Positions 40,525-50,191 are shown, counted from the first letter of the stretch. The stretch: 64,000 bases of DNA from Roseobacter sinensis (GCF_025755255.1 NZ_JALIEB010000007.1:1-64000); one strand, 5' to 3'. Made by a program: numbers and translations. The notes: generated by a model from the sequence alone, not told the origin.

Positions 40525-42201
40525 ATGGGTATCCTGACATTCGACAGCGTTTCCAAATCCTACGGCGACACGGCTGTTCTGAAGGACATCAACCTGACCG
40601 TTGCAGAAGGCGAGTTCCTCGTGATCCTCGGGTTCTCCGGCACCGGAAAGACCACGCTGATCAACATGATGGCCGGTCTCGACACGCCGTCCCAGGGCAG
40701 TGTGACCTTCCGCGGCAAGCCCATCACCGAGCCCGGACCCGAGCGGGGCGTTATCTTTCAGAACTACTCGCTCATGCCCTGGCTGACGGTCACCGGAAAT
40801 GTGCGGCTGGCGGTGGATACGGTCTTTCCTGACCTGACCGCTGCCGAGAAGGCCGACAAGGTGGCCCATTACGTCGACATGGTCGGACTTGGCCACGCGG
40901 CCACGCGCCGCCCGGCGGAGCTGTCGGGCGGCATGCGCCAGCGGGTCAACGTGGCGCGTGCTTTGGCGATGAACCCCGACGTACTGCTGCTGGACGAGCC
41001 GCTGTCGGCGCTCGACGCGCTGACGCGTGCGAACCTCGCAGACGAAATCGAGCATATCTGGGAGGCGGACCGCAAGACCTGTGTCCTCATCACCAATGAT
41101 GTGGACGAGGCCATCGTGCTCGCCGACCGGATCATCGCGCTGACGCCTGAGGGCACGCTGGGTGCCGAGTTCAACGTGAGCATCCCGCGTCCGCGCGACC
41201 GCTCGGCGATGAACAACGACGCCACCTTCAAGGCGCTGCGGGCGGAGGTCACAGGATACCTCATGGACGTGGGCATCGAGGCCAAGGTGGAGGGCACCCG
41301 CGTGTTGCCCGAGGTAACCCCGATTCACGGCGTACCCACGGCTGTTGCCGATGCGCAGAAAGGCCTGATCGAGAACCGTTTTCTCGACTTCAGTCTGCTG
41401 CACAAGGTCTACCCGACACCCAAGGGGCCGCTCACGGTGGTCGAGGATTTCGACCTCAAGATCGACCGGGGTGAGTTCATCTCGCTCATCGGCCATTCGG
41501 GTTGCGGCAAATCCACCGTTCTGACCATGGCGGCCGGGTTGAACGAGATCTCCAAAGGGGCGATCAAGCTCGACGGCCGCCACGTGGAGGGCGCGGACCC
41601 GGAGCGCGCGGTCGTGTTCCAGTCGCCCAACCTCTTCCCCTGGCTTACGGCCAAACAGAACGTGGCGATTGGGGTCGACAAGGTCTACCCGAGCGCCAGC
41701 CAGGTCGAGCGTCAGGAGGTTGTCGAATACTACCTCGAGCGGGTGGGCCTGGCCGATGCGATGGACAAATCCGCAGCCGATCTTTCCAACGGAATGAAAC
41801 AGCGCGTGGGCATCGCGCGGGCCTTCGCGCTCAGCCCCAAGTTGCTGTTGCTCGATGAGCCCTTCGGCATGCTCGACAGCCTCACCCGCTGGGAGCTGCA
41901 GGAGGTGCTGATGGAGGTCTGGTCGCGCACTAAGGTCACGGCGATCTGCGTCACGCATGATGTGGACGAGGCGATCCTGCTGGCGGACCGCGTGGTGATG
42001 ATGACCAACGGCCCGCAGGCGACCATCGGCAAGATTACGAAGGTTGATCTCCCGCGTCCGCGGACCCGCAAGGCGCTGTTGGAGCATCCCGACTACTACA
42101 CCTATCGGCAGGAGGTGCTCGATTTCCTTGAGGAATATGAGCACGGCAACACCCCAAAGGCGGCGCAGAAGACCGCGCCCAAGGCCATTGCGGCGGAGTG
42201 A
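40525..42201 (+). CDS. Nitrate ABC transporter ATP-binding protein with two fused cassettes (NrtC/NrtD-type)
   Basis: 558 residues made of two complete ABC cassettes, so one gene replaces nrtC and nrtD. Cassette 1 (about 1-240): Walker A GFSGTGKTT, signature LSGGMRQRVNVARAL, Walker B LLLDEPLSALD; its H-loop reads ITNDVDEA, with Asn in place of the usual His. Cassette 2 (about 290-520): GHSGCGKST, LSNGMKQRVGIARAF, LLLDEPFGMLD and the intact VTHDVDEA. The solute-binding domain carried by cyanobacterial NrtC is absent. Missing the switch His in cassette 1 suggests one degenerate and one active ATP site. Confidence 0.9.
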   Translation: MGILTFDSVSKSYGDTAVLKDINLTVAEGEFLVILGFSGTGKTTLINMMAGLDTPSQGSVTFRGKPITEPGPERGVIFQNYSLMPWLTVTGNVRLAVDTVFPDLTAAEKADKVAHYVDMVGLGHAATRRPAELSGGMRQRVNVARALAMNPDVLLLDEPLSALDALTRANLADEIEHIWEADRKTCVLITNDVDEAIVLADRIIALTPEGTLGAEFNVSIPRPRDRSAMNNDATFKALRAEVTGYLMDVGIEAKVEGTRVLPEVTPIHGVPTAVADAQKGLIENRFLDFSLLHKVYPTPKGPLTVVEDFDLKIDRGEFISLIGHSGCGKSTVLTMAAGLNEISKGAIKLDGRHVEGADPERAVVFQSPNLFPWLTAKQNVAIGVDKVYPSASQVERQEVVEYYLERVGLADAMDKSAADLSNGMKQRVGIARAFALSPKLLLLDEPFGMLDSLTRWELQEVLMEVWSRTKVTAICVTHDVDEAILLADRVVMMTNGPQATIGKITKVDLPRPRTRKALLEHPDYYTYRQEVLDFLEEYEHGNTPKAAQKTAPKAIAAE

Positions 42202-42289
42202 TTGGCAATGCTTGAACAAAACAGCAAGTGGCCGATCCGTTTCACATGGACGCAAGGGCTGCCCCGCGTTTCCGCCGGGCGGGACATGG

Positions 42290-42314
42290 GTATCAAAGGC
42301 GGTGCATTTGATAC
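42290..42314. promoter_or_regulatory. Inverted repeat upstream of nirB
   Basis: GTATCAAA (42290-42297) and TTTGATAC (42307-42314) are a perfect 8-bp inverted repeat with a 9-nt spacer, ending 27 bp before the nirB ATG in the 140-bp gap after the transporter genes. It could be a protein operator or an mRNA hairpin near the ribosome site (GGAGG at 42331). It does not match the ANTAR hexaloop pattern. Confidence 0.45.
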
Positions 42315-42341
42315 GCAAGGTGCGATCTTCGGAGGCCTTCA

Positions 42342-44777
42342 ATGACACAGAAACTCATCGTCATCGGAGCGGGCATGGCGTCGGGCCGGGTGCTGGAGCA
42401 CCTCACCGATGCCGACCCGGGCGCCTATGACATCACCCTCTTCAACGCGGAGCCGCGCGGCAACTACAACCGGATCATGCTGTCGCCGGTTCTGTCGGGC
42501 GAGAAGACCTATCAGGAGATCGTGACCCACGATGACGCCTGGTACGCGGCGGCAGGCGTCACCTGCCGCTTCGGCGAGCGCGTGGTGGCGATTGATACCG
42601 CTGCAAAGACCGTCACGGCAGAGACGGGCGAGGTGCTGCCCTATGACAAGCTGCTCTTCGGCACAGGCTCCAACCCGTTCATGATCCCATTGCCCGGGCA
42701 TGACCTCGACGGTGTGATCGCCTATCGCGATCTGGAAGACACCGAGCGCATGATGGCCATGGGACCTGACAACAAGGTTGTTGTCATCGGCGGCGGTCTT
42801 CTGGGCCTGGAAGCGGCGGCGGGCATGGCGGCCCGCGGTGTGGATGTGACCGTGGTGCATATCATGGGCCACCTGATGGAGCGTCAGCTGGACGAAGCGG
42901 CGGGGTACCTGCTGCGCAAGTCCTTGGAAGCGAAGGGCATCACGATCCTCTGCGGCGCGAACTCCAAGGAAATCCTTGGGGAGAACGGTCGCGTGCGGGC
43001 GCTGCTGCTCGAGGATGGCACCGAACTGGCGTGCGATCTGCTGGTCATGGCAGTGGGCATCCGCCCCAACGTCGCCTTGGCGCAGGAGGCCGGGCTTGCG
43101 GTGGGGCGCGGCATTCATGTGGACGACCAGATGCTGACCTCCGTAGAGGACGTGCTCGCCGTGGGCGAATGCGTGGAACACGACGGCGCCGTCTTCGGTC
43201 TCGTGGCGCCGCTCTACGATCAGGCCAAGGTGGCGGCGGCAACCCTGTTGGGGCAGCAGGCGGCCTTCGTGCAAAAGAGCCTCTCAACCAAGTTGAAGGT
43301 GACGGGCTGCGACCTCTTCTCCGCGGGTGACTTCGCCGAAGGCGAGGGGCGGGAAGACATCGTCTTCCGCGATCCGGGCCGTGGTATCTACAAGCGGCTG
43401 GTGATCGAAGACGACAAGCTTGTCGGAGCCGTCATGTATGGCGACACCGCTGACGGCAGCTGGTTCTTCGGGCTGATCAAGGACGGCACCGACATCTCGG
43501 AGATGCGCGAGACGCTGATCTTCGGCCCGGCCTATCAGGGAGGGTCCCCCGTGGACCCCCTGTCAGCCGTTGCAGCCTTGCCGCCTGAGGCGGAAATCTG
43601 TGGCTGTAACGGCATTTGCAAATCCACCATCACCGATGCCATTGCGGGCGGCGCAACCGACCTCGGCGCCGTGCGCGCGACCACAAAGGCCAGCGCCTCC
43701 TGCGGCACCTGCACGGGGTTGGTCGAACAGCTTCTGCAGGTCACGCTGGGCGATGACTTCCAGATGCCAGCGGCGCAACCCATGTGCGGCTGCACCGATC
43801 TTACCCATGAGGACGTGCGGCGCCTGATCAAATCGCAGGAACTCAAATCCCAGCCCGCCGTCTGGCAGGAGCTGGGCTGGACCACCCCCAACGGTTGCCA
43901 TGTCTGTCGCCCGGCGGTGAACTTCTACCTGCTCGCCGACTGGCCGCTGGAATACCGCGATGACCCGCAGAGCCGCTTCGTGAACGAACGCAAGCACGCG
44001 AACATCCAGAAGGACGGCACCTTCAGCGTCGTCCCGCGCATGTGGGGCGGGATCACCAACCCCACCGAGTTGCGGGCTATCGCGGATGCGGCCGAGAAAT
44101 ACGACGTCCCGACCGTCAAGGTCACCGGCGGGCAGCGCATCGATCTGCTGGGCGTGAAGGGCGAGGATCTGCCCTATATCTGGGCCGATCTGAACAAGGC
44201 CGGGCTGGTCTCGGGCCATGCCTATTCCAAAGGCCTGCGCACGGTGAAAACCTGCGTCGGCACAGATCACTGCCGCTTTGGCACGCAGGACAGCACCGGC
44301 CTCGGGATCAAGCTCGAACGGGCGCTGTGGGGCTCCTGGACGCCGCACAAGGTCAAGCTGGCTGTCTCGGGCTGCCCGCGAAATTGTGCGGAAGCCACCT
44401 GCAAGGACGTGGGTGTCGTCTGCGTGGACAGCGGCTATCAGGTGGGCGTCGCCGGTGCTGCGGGCATGGACGTGAAGGAGACCGAGCGGCTGGCTGATGT
44501 GCCGACCGAACAGGAGGCCATCGACCTCACCGTCGCTTTCATTCAGCTCTACCGCGAGAACGCGAAGTACCTCGACCGCCCATACAAATGGGTCGCGAAA
44601 GTCGGCCTCGATTGGGTCAAGGCACGCGTCGTCGATGATCTGGAAGAACGTGCACGCCTGATCGCGGCCTTCGAGCTTTCCCAGAGCATCTATCGCAAGG
44701 ACCCCTGGGCCGAACACGCGGCCAAGCCCGCGCCCTTCGCGCCGCTTGCAAATCTGGAACTGGAGGCCGCGGAATGA
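42342..44777 (+). CDS. nirB: Assimilatory nitrite reductase large subunit (NirB/NasB)
   Basis: 811 residues; reduces nitrite to ammonium with NAD(P)H in the cytoplasm. FAD/NAD domains span about 1-320 (IVIGAGMASGRVLEHL, VVVIGGGLLGLEAAAGMAARG). A BFD-like [2Fe-2S] domain lies at about 419-465 (CGCNGICKSTITDA, then CGTC), with a second cysteine cluster (MCGC, CHVC). The siroheme/4Fe-4S reductase domain is about 550-760, with CVGTDHCRFGTQDS and VSGCPRNCAEATCKD holding the cluster cysteines. GGAGG precedes the ATG. It overlaps nirD by 4 bp. Siroheme comes from CysG at the end of this operon. Confidence 0.95.
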   Translation: MTQKLIVIGAGMASGRVLEHLTDADPGAYDITLFNAEPRGNYNRIMLSPVLSGEKTYQEIVTHDDAWYAAAGVTCRFGERVVAIDTAAKTVTAETGEVLPYDKLLFGTGSNPFMIPLPGHDLDGVIAYRDLEDTERMMAMGPDNKVVVIGGGLLGLEAAAGMAARGVDVTVVHIMGHLMERQLDEAAGYLLRKSLEAKGITILCGANSKEILGENGRVRALLLEDGTELACDLLVMAVGIRPNVALAQEAGLAVGRGIHVDDQMLTSVEDVLAVGECVEHDGAVFGLVAPLYDQAKVAAATLLGQQAAFVQKSLSTKLKVTGCDLFSAGDFAEGEGREDIVFRDPGRGIYKRLVIEDDKLVGAVMYGDTADGSWFFGLIKDGTDISEMRETLIFGPAYQGGSPVDPLSAVAALPPEAEICGCNGICKSTITDAIAGGATDLGAVRATTKASASCGTCTGLVEQLLQVTLGDDFQMPAAQPMCGCTDLTHEDVRRLIKSQELKSQPAVWQELGWTTPNGCHVCRPAVNFYLLADWPLEYRDDPQSRFVNERKHANIQKDGTFSVVPRMWGGITNPTELRAIADAAEKYDVPTVKVTGGQRIDLLGVKGEDLPYIWADLNKAGLVSGHAYSKGLRTVKTCVGTDHCRFGTQDSTGLGIKLERALWGSWTPHKVKLAVSGCPRNCAEATCKDVGVVCVDSGYQVGVAGAAGMDVKETERLADVPTEQEAIDLTVAFIQLYRENAKYLDRPYKWVAKVGLDWVKARVVDDLEERARLIAAFELSQSIYRKDPWAEHAAKPAPFAPLANLELEAAE

Positions 44778-45103
44778 GCTGGATCGACATTGGACATATC
44801 GATGACATCCCCCTGCGCGGCGCCCGCGTGGTCAAGACCCCGGTGGGCTGCGTGGGTCTCTTCCGCACAGGAGAGGCGGAGGTCTTTGCCGCTTCCAACA
44901 GCTGCCCGCACAAGGGCGGACCGCTGGCCGAGGGGATCGTGCATGGGCAAAAGATAACCTGCCCGCTGCACAACTGGGTGTTCGATCTGAACTCCGGTGA
45001 GGCAATCGGGGAAGACGCGCGGATCGCGACTTACCCGGTGCGCCTCGAGGCCGGGCGCATCCTGCTGGACGGAGCTGCCGTGGGCAAGCGGAGCGCGGCC
45101 TGA
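44774..45103 (+). CDS. nirD: Nitrite reductase small subunit, Rieske-type (NirD)
   Basis: 109 residues of the NirD Rieske-like family. SCPHKGGPLAEG and CPLHNWVFDL give both Cys-x-His halves of a [2Fe-2S] Rieske site, so unlike enterobacterial NirD, which lacks the ligands, this subunit should carry a cluster and pass electrons to NirB or nitrate reductase. It is translationally coupled on both sides: 4 bp with nirB and 1 bp (TGATG) with the nitrate reductase gene. Confidence 0.93.
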   Translation: MSWIDIGHIDDIPLRGARVVKTPVGCVGLFRTGEAEVFAASNSCPHKGGPLAEGIVHGQKITCPLHNWVFDLNSGEAIGEDARIATYPVRLEAGRILLDGAAVGKRSAA

Positions 45104-47733
45104 TGGACGGCAGCGGCCTGCCCGAGACGCGCTCGACCTGCCCCTATTGCGGGGTCGGCTGTGGCGTGCTGCTGCGCCCGGACGGGCAGGGCGGCCTTGC
45201 GGTGCGGGGCGACCCTGATCACCCGGCCAACTGGGGCAAGCTCTGCTCAAAGGGCGCGGCACTGGGCGAGACCGTGGGGCTGGGCGAGCGGCTGCTGGCC
45301 CCGCAGATCGCGGGGCAGCAGGTTACATGGGATCACGCACTAGGGCAGGTGGCCGCGCGGTTCTCGAAGACCATCGCCCAGCACGGCCCCGACAGCGTGG
45401 CCTTCTATGTCTCAGGCCAATTGCTGACCGAAGACTATTACGTCGCCAACAAGCTCATGAAGGGTTTCATCGGCTCGGCCAATATCGACACAAATTCGCG
45501 GCTCTGCATGGCCTCCTCGGTCGCCGGGCACAAGCGCGCCTTTGGCACCGACACGGTGCCCGGCACCTATGAGGATCTGGATGAGGCCGATCTGGTCGTG
45601 CTCGTCGGCTCCAATCTGGCGTGGTGTCACCCGGTCCTGTACCAGCGGCTCTTGGAGGCGCGTCGGCAGCGGGGCACGCGGATCATCGTGATCGACCCAC
45701 GCCGCACCGCAAGCTGTGATCAGGCCGATCTGCATCTTGCGCTGGAGCCGGGCAGCGATGTGGCGCTCTTCAATCACCTGCTCACCAGGATTTACGAGGG
45801 CGGTGCGCTCGACAAATCCTACCTGCGACATGTGTCCGGCTTCGATGATGCGTTGCACGCCGCCTATGCCGATGACATCGCGGTGACCGGGTTGGAGCCC
45901 GCTGCCGTCGCGCAGTTCTGTGCCGAGTGGATCAGATCGGAACGGGTCGTGACCGTGTACAGCCAGGGCGTGAACCAATCGACCTCGGGGTCGGACAAGG
46001 TCAATGCGATCCTGAACTGCCATCTGGCCACTGGTCGGATCGGCAAGCCGGGCTTGGGGCCGCTGTCGGTCACCGGCCAGCCCAATGCCATGGGCGGGCG
46101 TGAGGTCGGCGGCCTGGCCAATATGCTCGCCTGCCATCTCGATCTGGAAAACGCCGATCACCGCGCTGCCGTGCGCGGGTTCTGGGGCAGCGGGCCGCTG
46201 CCCATGGCGCCGGGGCGGAAGGCGGTCGACATGTTCCGCGCCGCTGAAGAGGGGCGGATCAAGGCGCTCTGGATCATCCACACCAACCCCGCGGTGTCGA
46301 TGCCGGATGCGGATCGCGTCGCGCGCGCCATTGCGAATTGCGACTTTACCGTGGTCAGCGACATCACGGCTTCGACCGACACAGCGCGGTTGGCAGACGT
46401 GCTGCTGCCCGCGACGGCTTGGGCGGAAAAGAGCGGCACGGTCACCAATTCCGACCGCACCATCAGCCGTCAGCGCCCCGTCCTGCCCGCGCCGGAGGGC
46501 CCGCGCGATGATTGGGCGATCCTGGCCGATGTCGGCCGGCGCATGGGCTGGGCAGCGGCATTCGACTATACCAGCCCTGCCGAGATCTTTCGCGAACATG
46601 CAGCCCTCTCAGCTATTGCGGGCCGATTTGGCCGCGATTTCGATATCTCGGGCCTCTCGGATCTGGACGACAACGCCTATGACGCCCTGCCGCCAACCCG
46701 CTGGCCGGTCTCGCAAACGAAACGGGGTGGACGGTTTTTCGGTGATGGCGGATTTTTCCATCGTGACGGAAAGGCGCGGATGCTGCCGCTTCGCTGGCGC
46801 GAACCGGCAGCACGGACTGATCGACGCTATCCCTTCCGGTTGAACACCGGGCGCATCCGTGACCAATGGCACACGATGACCCGCACAGCGTTGTCGCCAC
46901 GCCTGTCGGCGCATCTGGCCGAACCCTTTGTCGATCTGCATCCTGAAGATGCCGCACGCCTCGATGTCGCAGCCGCGGACCTCGTCACTCTGACCAGCGC
47001 GCACGGCAGCGCCATTCTGCGCGCCCGGATCACCGATGCCCAGACCCCGGGGCAGCTTTTCGCGCCGATGCACTGGACCGCCGAATATGCACCGAAGGGT
47101 CGCGTCGATGCGCTTGTGGCGGGGGCCACCGACCCGGTGTCGGGGCAACCCGAAAGCAAAGCGGCGGTGGTCGCCGCCGCGCGGTTCGATGCGGCATGGT
47201 ACGCCTTCGCCGTTTCCGCCAACCAGCTGGCGCCGCGGGCGTCCTACTGGGCGCGGGCGCGTACGGCAACGGGCTGGCGGGCCGAGTTGGCCTGCACTGC
47301 GCCGGTGGCCAATTGGGAAGCGGAGGCGCGGGAGATGTTCGACCTGCCGGATGCGAGCTTGCAAATGGTCGAAGATGCGGCCCGTGGGACGGCGCGCTTG
47401 GCCTTTCACGACGGCGGCCGCCTGCGTGCCGCTCTCTTCGTGGCGCCAGAGCCCATTGCAGTGATGCGCGCGTATCTCACAGGGCAGATCGGCGAGCCCG
47501 GCCGCGAGGTTCTGACCGGTCGCACGGCGGCAGACCGTCCCGATCCCGGGCCTGTTATTTGTGCCTGCCTGAACGTGGGGCTGAACACGATCCTCACCGC
47601 CATCGAGTCGCAGGGCCTGATCTCGGTCGATCAGATCGGGGCCGCTCTGGGCGCGGGGACGAACTGCGGCTCCTGCCGTCCTGAAATCGCGACACTTCTT
47701 GCCGCCCGATCCATGCGGGAGGCGGCAGAATGA
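45103..47733 (+). CDS. nasA: Assimilatory nitrate reductase catalytic subunit (NasA/NasC)
   Basis: 876 residues of the molybdopterin oxidoreductase family; reduces nitrate to nitrite in the cytoplasm. The N-terminal 4Fe-4S motif is CPYCGVGCGV with the fourth Cys in GKLCSKGA. The Mo-bis-MGD domains run to about residue 560 (SNLAWCHPVLYQRLLEARR, YSQGVNQSTSGSD, GKPGLGPLSVTGQPNAMGGREVGG split across two segments), followed by the dinucleotide-binding end. A C-terminal BFD-like [2Fe-2S] domain (about 817-870; CACLNVG, CGSCRPEI) provides an extra electron entry, as in the NasA form lacking a separate electron carrier. It overlaps the next gene by 4 bp. Confidence 0.94.
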   Translation: MDGSGLPETRSTCPYCGVGCGVLLRPDGQGGLAVRGDPDHPANWGKLCSKGAALGETVGLGERLLAPQIAGQQVTWDHALGQVAARFSKTIAQHGPDSVAFYVSGQLLTEDYYVANKLMKGFIGSANIDTNSRLCMASSVAGHKRAFGTDTVPGTYEDLDEADLVVLVGSNLAWCHPVLYQRLLEARRQRGTRIIVIDPRRTASCDQADLHLALEPGSDVALFNHLLTRIYEGGALDKSYLRHVSGFDDALHAAYADDIAVTGLEPAAVAQFCAEWIRSERVVTVYSQGVNQSTSGSDKVNAILNCHLATGRIGKPGLGPLSVTGQPNAMGGREVGGLANMLACHLDLENADHRAAVRGFWGSGPLPMAPGRKAVDMFRAAEEGRIKALWIIHTNPAVSMPDADRVARAIANCDFTVVSDITASTDTARLADVLLPATAWAEKSGTVTNSDRTISRQRPVLPAPEGPRDDWAILADVGRRMGWAAAFDYTSPAEIFREHAALSAIAGRFGRDFDISGLSDLDDNAYDALPPTRWPVSQTKRGGRFFGDGGFFHRDGKARMLPLRWREPAARTDRRYPFRLNTGRIRDQWHTMTRTALSPRLSAHLAEPFVDLHPEDAARLDVAAADLVTLTSAHGSAILRARITDAQTPGQLFAPMHWTAEYAPKGRVDALVAGATDPVSGQPESKAAVVAAARFDAAWYAFAVSANQLAPRASYWARARTATGWRAELACTAPVANWEAEAREMFDLPDASLQMVEDAARGTARLAFHDGGRLRAALFVAPEPIAVMRAYLTGQIGEPGREVLTGRTAADRPDPGPVICACLNVGLNTILTAIESQGLISVDQIGAALGAGTNCGSCRPEIATLLAARSMREAAE

Positions 47734-48686
47734 CTTTGGCAGATTACGTCCGCATCCTTGGCAGAGGGCCTGGGCGATCCCGCGGGCTGACTGACTCCGA
47801 AGCTCATGCGGCGATGCAGCTCATGCTGTCGGGGGATGCAGCACCAGAAGCGGTGGGCGCGCTGCTCATGCTGTTGCGAATGAAGGGTGAAACCGCCGAC
47901 GAGATTGCAGGTTTCGCCCGCGCCGCGCAGGAGGATGCGGCGGCGCTCCCCGCTGTCGATCTGGACTGGCCGAGCTATGCGGCCGGTCGGACAAGGGGGC
48001 TGCCCTGGTTTCTGCTGTCGGCAAAGCTGGTTGCCTCGGCGGGGCACCGCGTGGTGCTGCATGGCTGGAACGGAGCCGACGCGGCCGTTCGGGACGGGCT
48101 CGGATCCGCGGGCATCGGCGTTGCGGACACAGCCGAAGAGGCGCAGAGGCTCATCGCCCGGGACGGCATCGCCTATCTGCCGCTCGAGCAGCTCGCGCCA
48201 AACCTCTTCGCGCTGCTCAATCTTCGGGTTGTTCTGGGCCTGCGCTCCTGCATCAATACGGTTGCGCGCATGCTGAACCCGGCGAGTGCTCCGGCCAGTG
48301 TCCAGGGCGTGTTCCACCCGTCCTATAGGCTGTTGCAGGCGGATGCGGCCGCCCTGCTGGGGTGGCAATCCCTCACCGTGATCAAGGGTGGCGGCGGCGA
48401 GTTCGAGCGTCACCCCTCAAAGCCGACACTTGGTTTTGGCTTGCGCGACGGCAGCGCCTGGACGTGCGATTTGCCGGCCCAGTGCTCCACTTTGCGGCGT
48501 CTCGACGACGGGCAGCGCGGGGCAGACCGATTGGGCGAGATGTGGGCCGGTCGGCTGCGCGACCCCTTTGCGGAAGACATCATCATCGGCACCGCGGAAC
48601 TCGCGCTCGACACGCTTGGGGTCGACGCGCCCCGCCGGACGGCCGAGCGGATCTGGGCCGAGCGCGATCACGCGGCGGCCGCCTGA
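47730..48686 (+). CDS. TrpD-like (glycosyltransferase family 3) protein without PRPP motif
   Basis: 318 residues related to anthranilate phosphoribosyltransferase and the YbiB group. The N-terminal helical domain is typical (ALLMLLRMKGETADEIAGFARAAQ). Where TrpD has its PRPP-binding GTGGD, this protein reads AAGRTRGLPWFLLS, so the normal transferase reaction is unlikely. Later conserved parts (LRVVLGLRSCINTVARMLNP, GVFHPSYRLLQADAAALLG, IKGGGGEFERHP) are intact. It sits inside the nas operon with a 4-bp overlap to nitrate reductase and 14 bp before cysG. YbiB-type relatives bind nucleic acid; a regulatory or maturation role here is only a guess. Confidence 0.75.
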   Translation: MTLADYVRILGRGPGRSRGLTDSEAHAAMQLMLSGDAAPEAVGALLMLLRMKGETADEIAGFARAAQEDAAALPAVDLDWPSYAAGRTRGLPWFLLSAKLVASAGHRVVLHGWNGADAAVRDGLGSAGIGVADTAEEAQRLIARDGIAYLPLEQLAPNLFALLNLRVVLGLRSCINTVARMLNPASAPASVQGVFHPSYRLLQADAAALLGWQSLTVIKGGGGEFERHPSKPTLGFGLRDGSAWTCDLPAQCSTLRRLDDGQRGADRLGEMWAGRLRDPFAEDIIIGTAELALDTLGVDAPRRTAERIWAERDHAAAA

Positions 48687-48700
48687 AGGAGACGATTGCC

Positions 48701-50119
48701 ATGAAGAGTTTTCCCATGTTCATCCGCACCACCGGCCGTCGGGTCGTGATTGTGGGCGGCGGAGAGCAGGCGGCCCAGAAGATGCGGCTGATCCTCAAGA
48801 CGGATGCCAAGATCGACATCGCGGCGATGTCGCTCGACCCCGAACTGCTGGGCGTTGTCAAGGATGGGCGGGCCAGATGGCACCAGGGCGATATCACTGC
48901 AGCTTGCTTCGAAGGTGCTGCGATGGGGTTCATCGCGACCGGATGCCCCGGTCTCGATGCCAGCCTGCAGGCGATTGCGCAGGCGGCGGGGTGCCCTGTC
49001 AACGTGGTCGATCAACCGGACCTCTGCGATCTGACAACCCCCTCGATCGTCGATCGGGATCCGGTGGTTGTGGCCATCGGGTCCGAAGGCACGGCGCCTG
49101 TTCTGGCCCGGCAGATCAAGACCAGCGTGGAAGAGCTGCTGCCGCCGACCCTCGGCGGGTTGGCCGCAGCAGCGGGGCGGTTGCGCGCCGCGGTCGCGCA
49201 GCAAGTGGCCCGCTCGCAACGTCGCGCCTTCTGGCGCTGGGTCTTTGCAGATGCGCCGCGCGCGGCCTGGGTGCGAGGACAGGAGCGCGACGCGATTGAA
49301 AAAATCAAGCGTGCCATCGCGGCAGGCGGTGCACCCGACGTCTCGGGCAAGGGTATGATCTGTCTGATCGGGGCGGGGCCGGGCGCGCGGGATCTGCTGA
49401 CGTTGCGCGCCGTGGCCCGGCTGCAGGAAGCCGATGTCATCTTTTACGACCGCCTGGTCGACCCCGATGTGCTCGAACTTGCGCGGCGCGATGCCGAGCG
49501 CGTCTATGTCGGGAAGGTCGTGGGGGCCAGCGCCTGGCCCCAGGACCGGATCAACGCCCTGATCGTGGCGGAGGCGCTCAAGGGCAAACGCGTGGTGCGC
49601 CTGAAATCCGGCGACCCCGGCATTTTCGGCCGCGCCGGCGAAGAGATCGCGGCGGCGGAGGCGCGTGGGATCGATGTCGAAATCGTGCCCGGTATCACAG
49701 CCGCCTGCGCTGCAGCGGCGAGCGCGGGAAGAAGCCTGACCGAACGGGGCCAGACCAATGCGCTCGTGCTTGCGACCGGGACGGGGGCGGAGGGCGGCGC
49801 GTTGCCGGACTCTGTCCGCCTCAGCGGGCCGGGCACCAGCACTGTCTTCTACATGGCAACCCGCCAAGCTGAAACGATCAAGACGGCTTTGCTCGATCGG
49901 GGACTTCCTCCCTCATCGACCTTCACGCTGGCGGTCGATGTCTCCAAGCCGACCGAGCGGATCCTGAGTGGCCGCATCGATGGTCTCGATACCGTCATCG
50001 CTGAGCAGGGTGTCATCGGATGCGCTGTCATTCTGGTGAGCTGGCCGCTGGGCGCTGCCGCCTCGGAAGATGTAATGCTGCCAGAGCATCGCGTGTCGGC
50101 GCAGATGGCCATTGCGTGA
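48701..50119 (+). CDS. cysG: Siroheme synthase (CysG)
   Basis: 472 residues, trifunctional. The N-terminal precorrin-2 dehydrogenase/sirohydrochlorin ferrochelatase domain (about 1-205; VVIVGGGEQAAQKMRLIL, CPVNVVDQPDLCDLTTPSIV) is followed by the C-terminal uroporphyrinogen-III methyltransferase (about 218-460; VCLIGAGPGARDLLTLRA-like opening, DVIFYDRLV, VRLKSGDPGIFGRAGEE, VPGITAACAAAASAGRSLT). It supplies siroheme to NirB. AAGGAG lies 8 bp before this ATG; the longer frame overlaps the previous gene. The N-terminal dinucleotide motif GGGEQAAQK differs slightly from the usual GGGxVAxRK. Confidence 0.93.
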   Translation: MKSFPMFIRTTGRRVVIVGGGEQAAQKMRLILKTDAKIDIAAMSLDPELLGVVKDGRARWHQGDITAACFEGAAMGFIATGCPGLDASLQAIAQAAGCPVNVVDQPDLCDLTTPSIVDRDPVVVAIGSEGTAPVLARQIKTSVEELLPPTLGGLAAAAGRLRAAVAQQVARSQRRAFWRWVFADAPRAAWVRGQERDAIEKIKRAIAAGGAPDVSGKGMICLIGAGPGARDLLTLRAVARLQEADVIFYDRLVDPDVLELARRDAERVYVGKVVGASAWPQDRINALIVAEALKGKRVVRLKSGDPGIFGRAGEEIAAAEARGIDVEIVPGITAACAAAASAGRSLTERGQTNALVLATGTGAEGGALPDSVRLSGPGTSTVFYMATRQAETIKTALLDRGLPPSSTFTLAVDVSKPTERILSGRIDGLDTVIAEQGVIGCAVILVSWPLGAAASEDVMLPEHRVSAQMAIA

Positions 50120-50191
50120 GCCGATCCGCGGCTGAGCAGGTCTTTCACACGCAGGCCGTGGGTCCCTGGCTGCCTAAACGACCGCCAGCGA

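Noticed and set aside
40519-42348. 609-codon open frame opposite the nitrate transporter ATPase
   Set aside because: Shadow of two conserved ABC cassettes on the plus strand.
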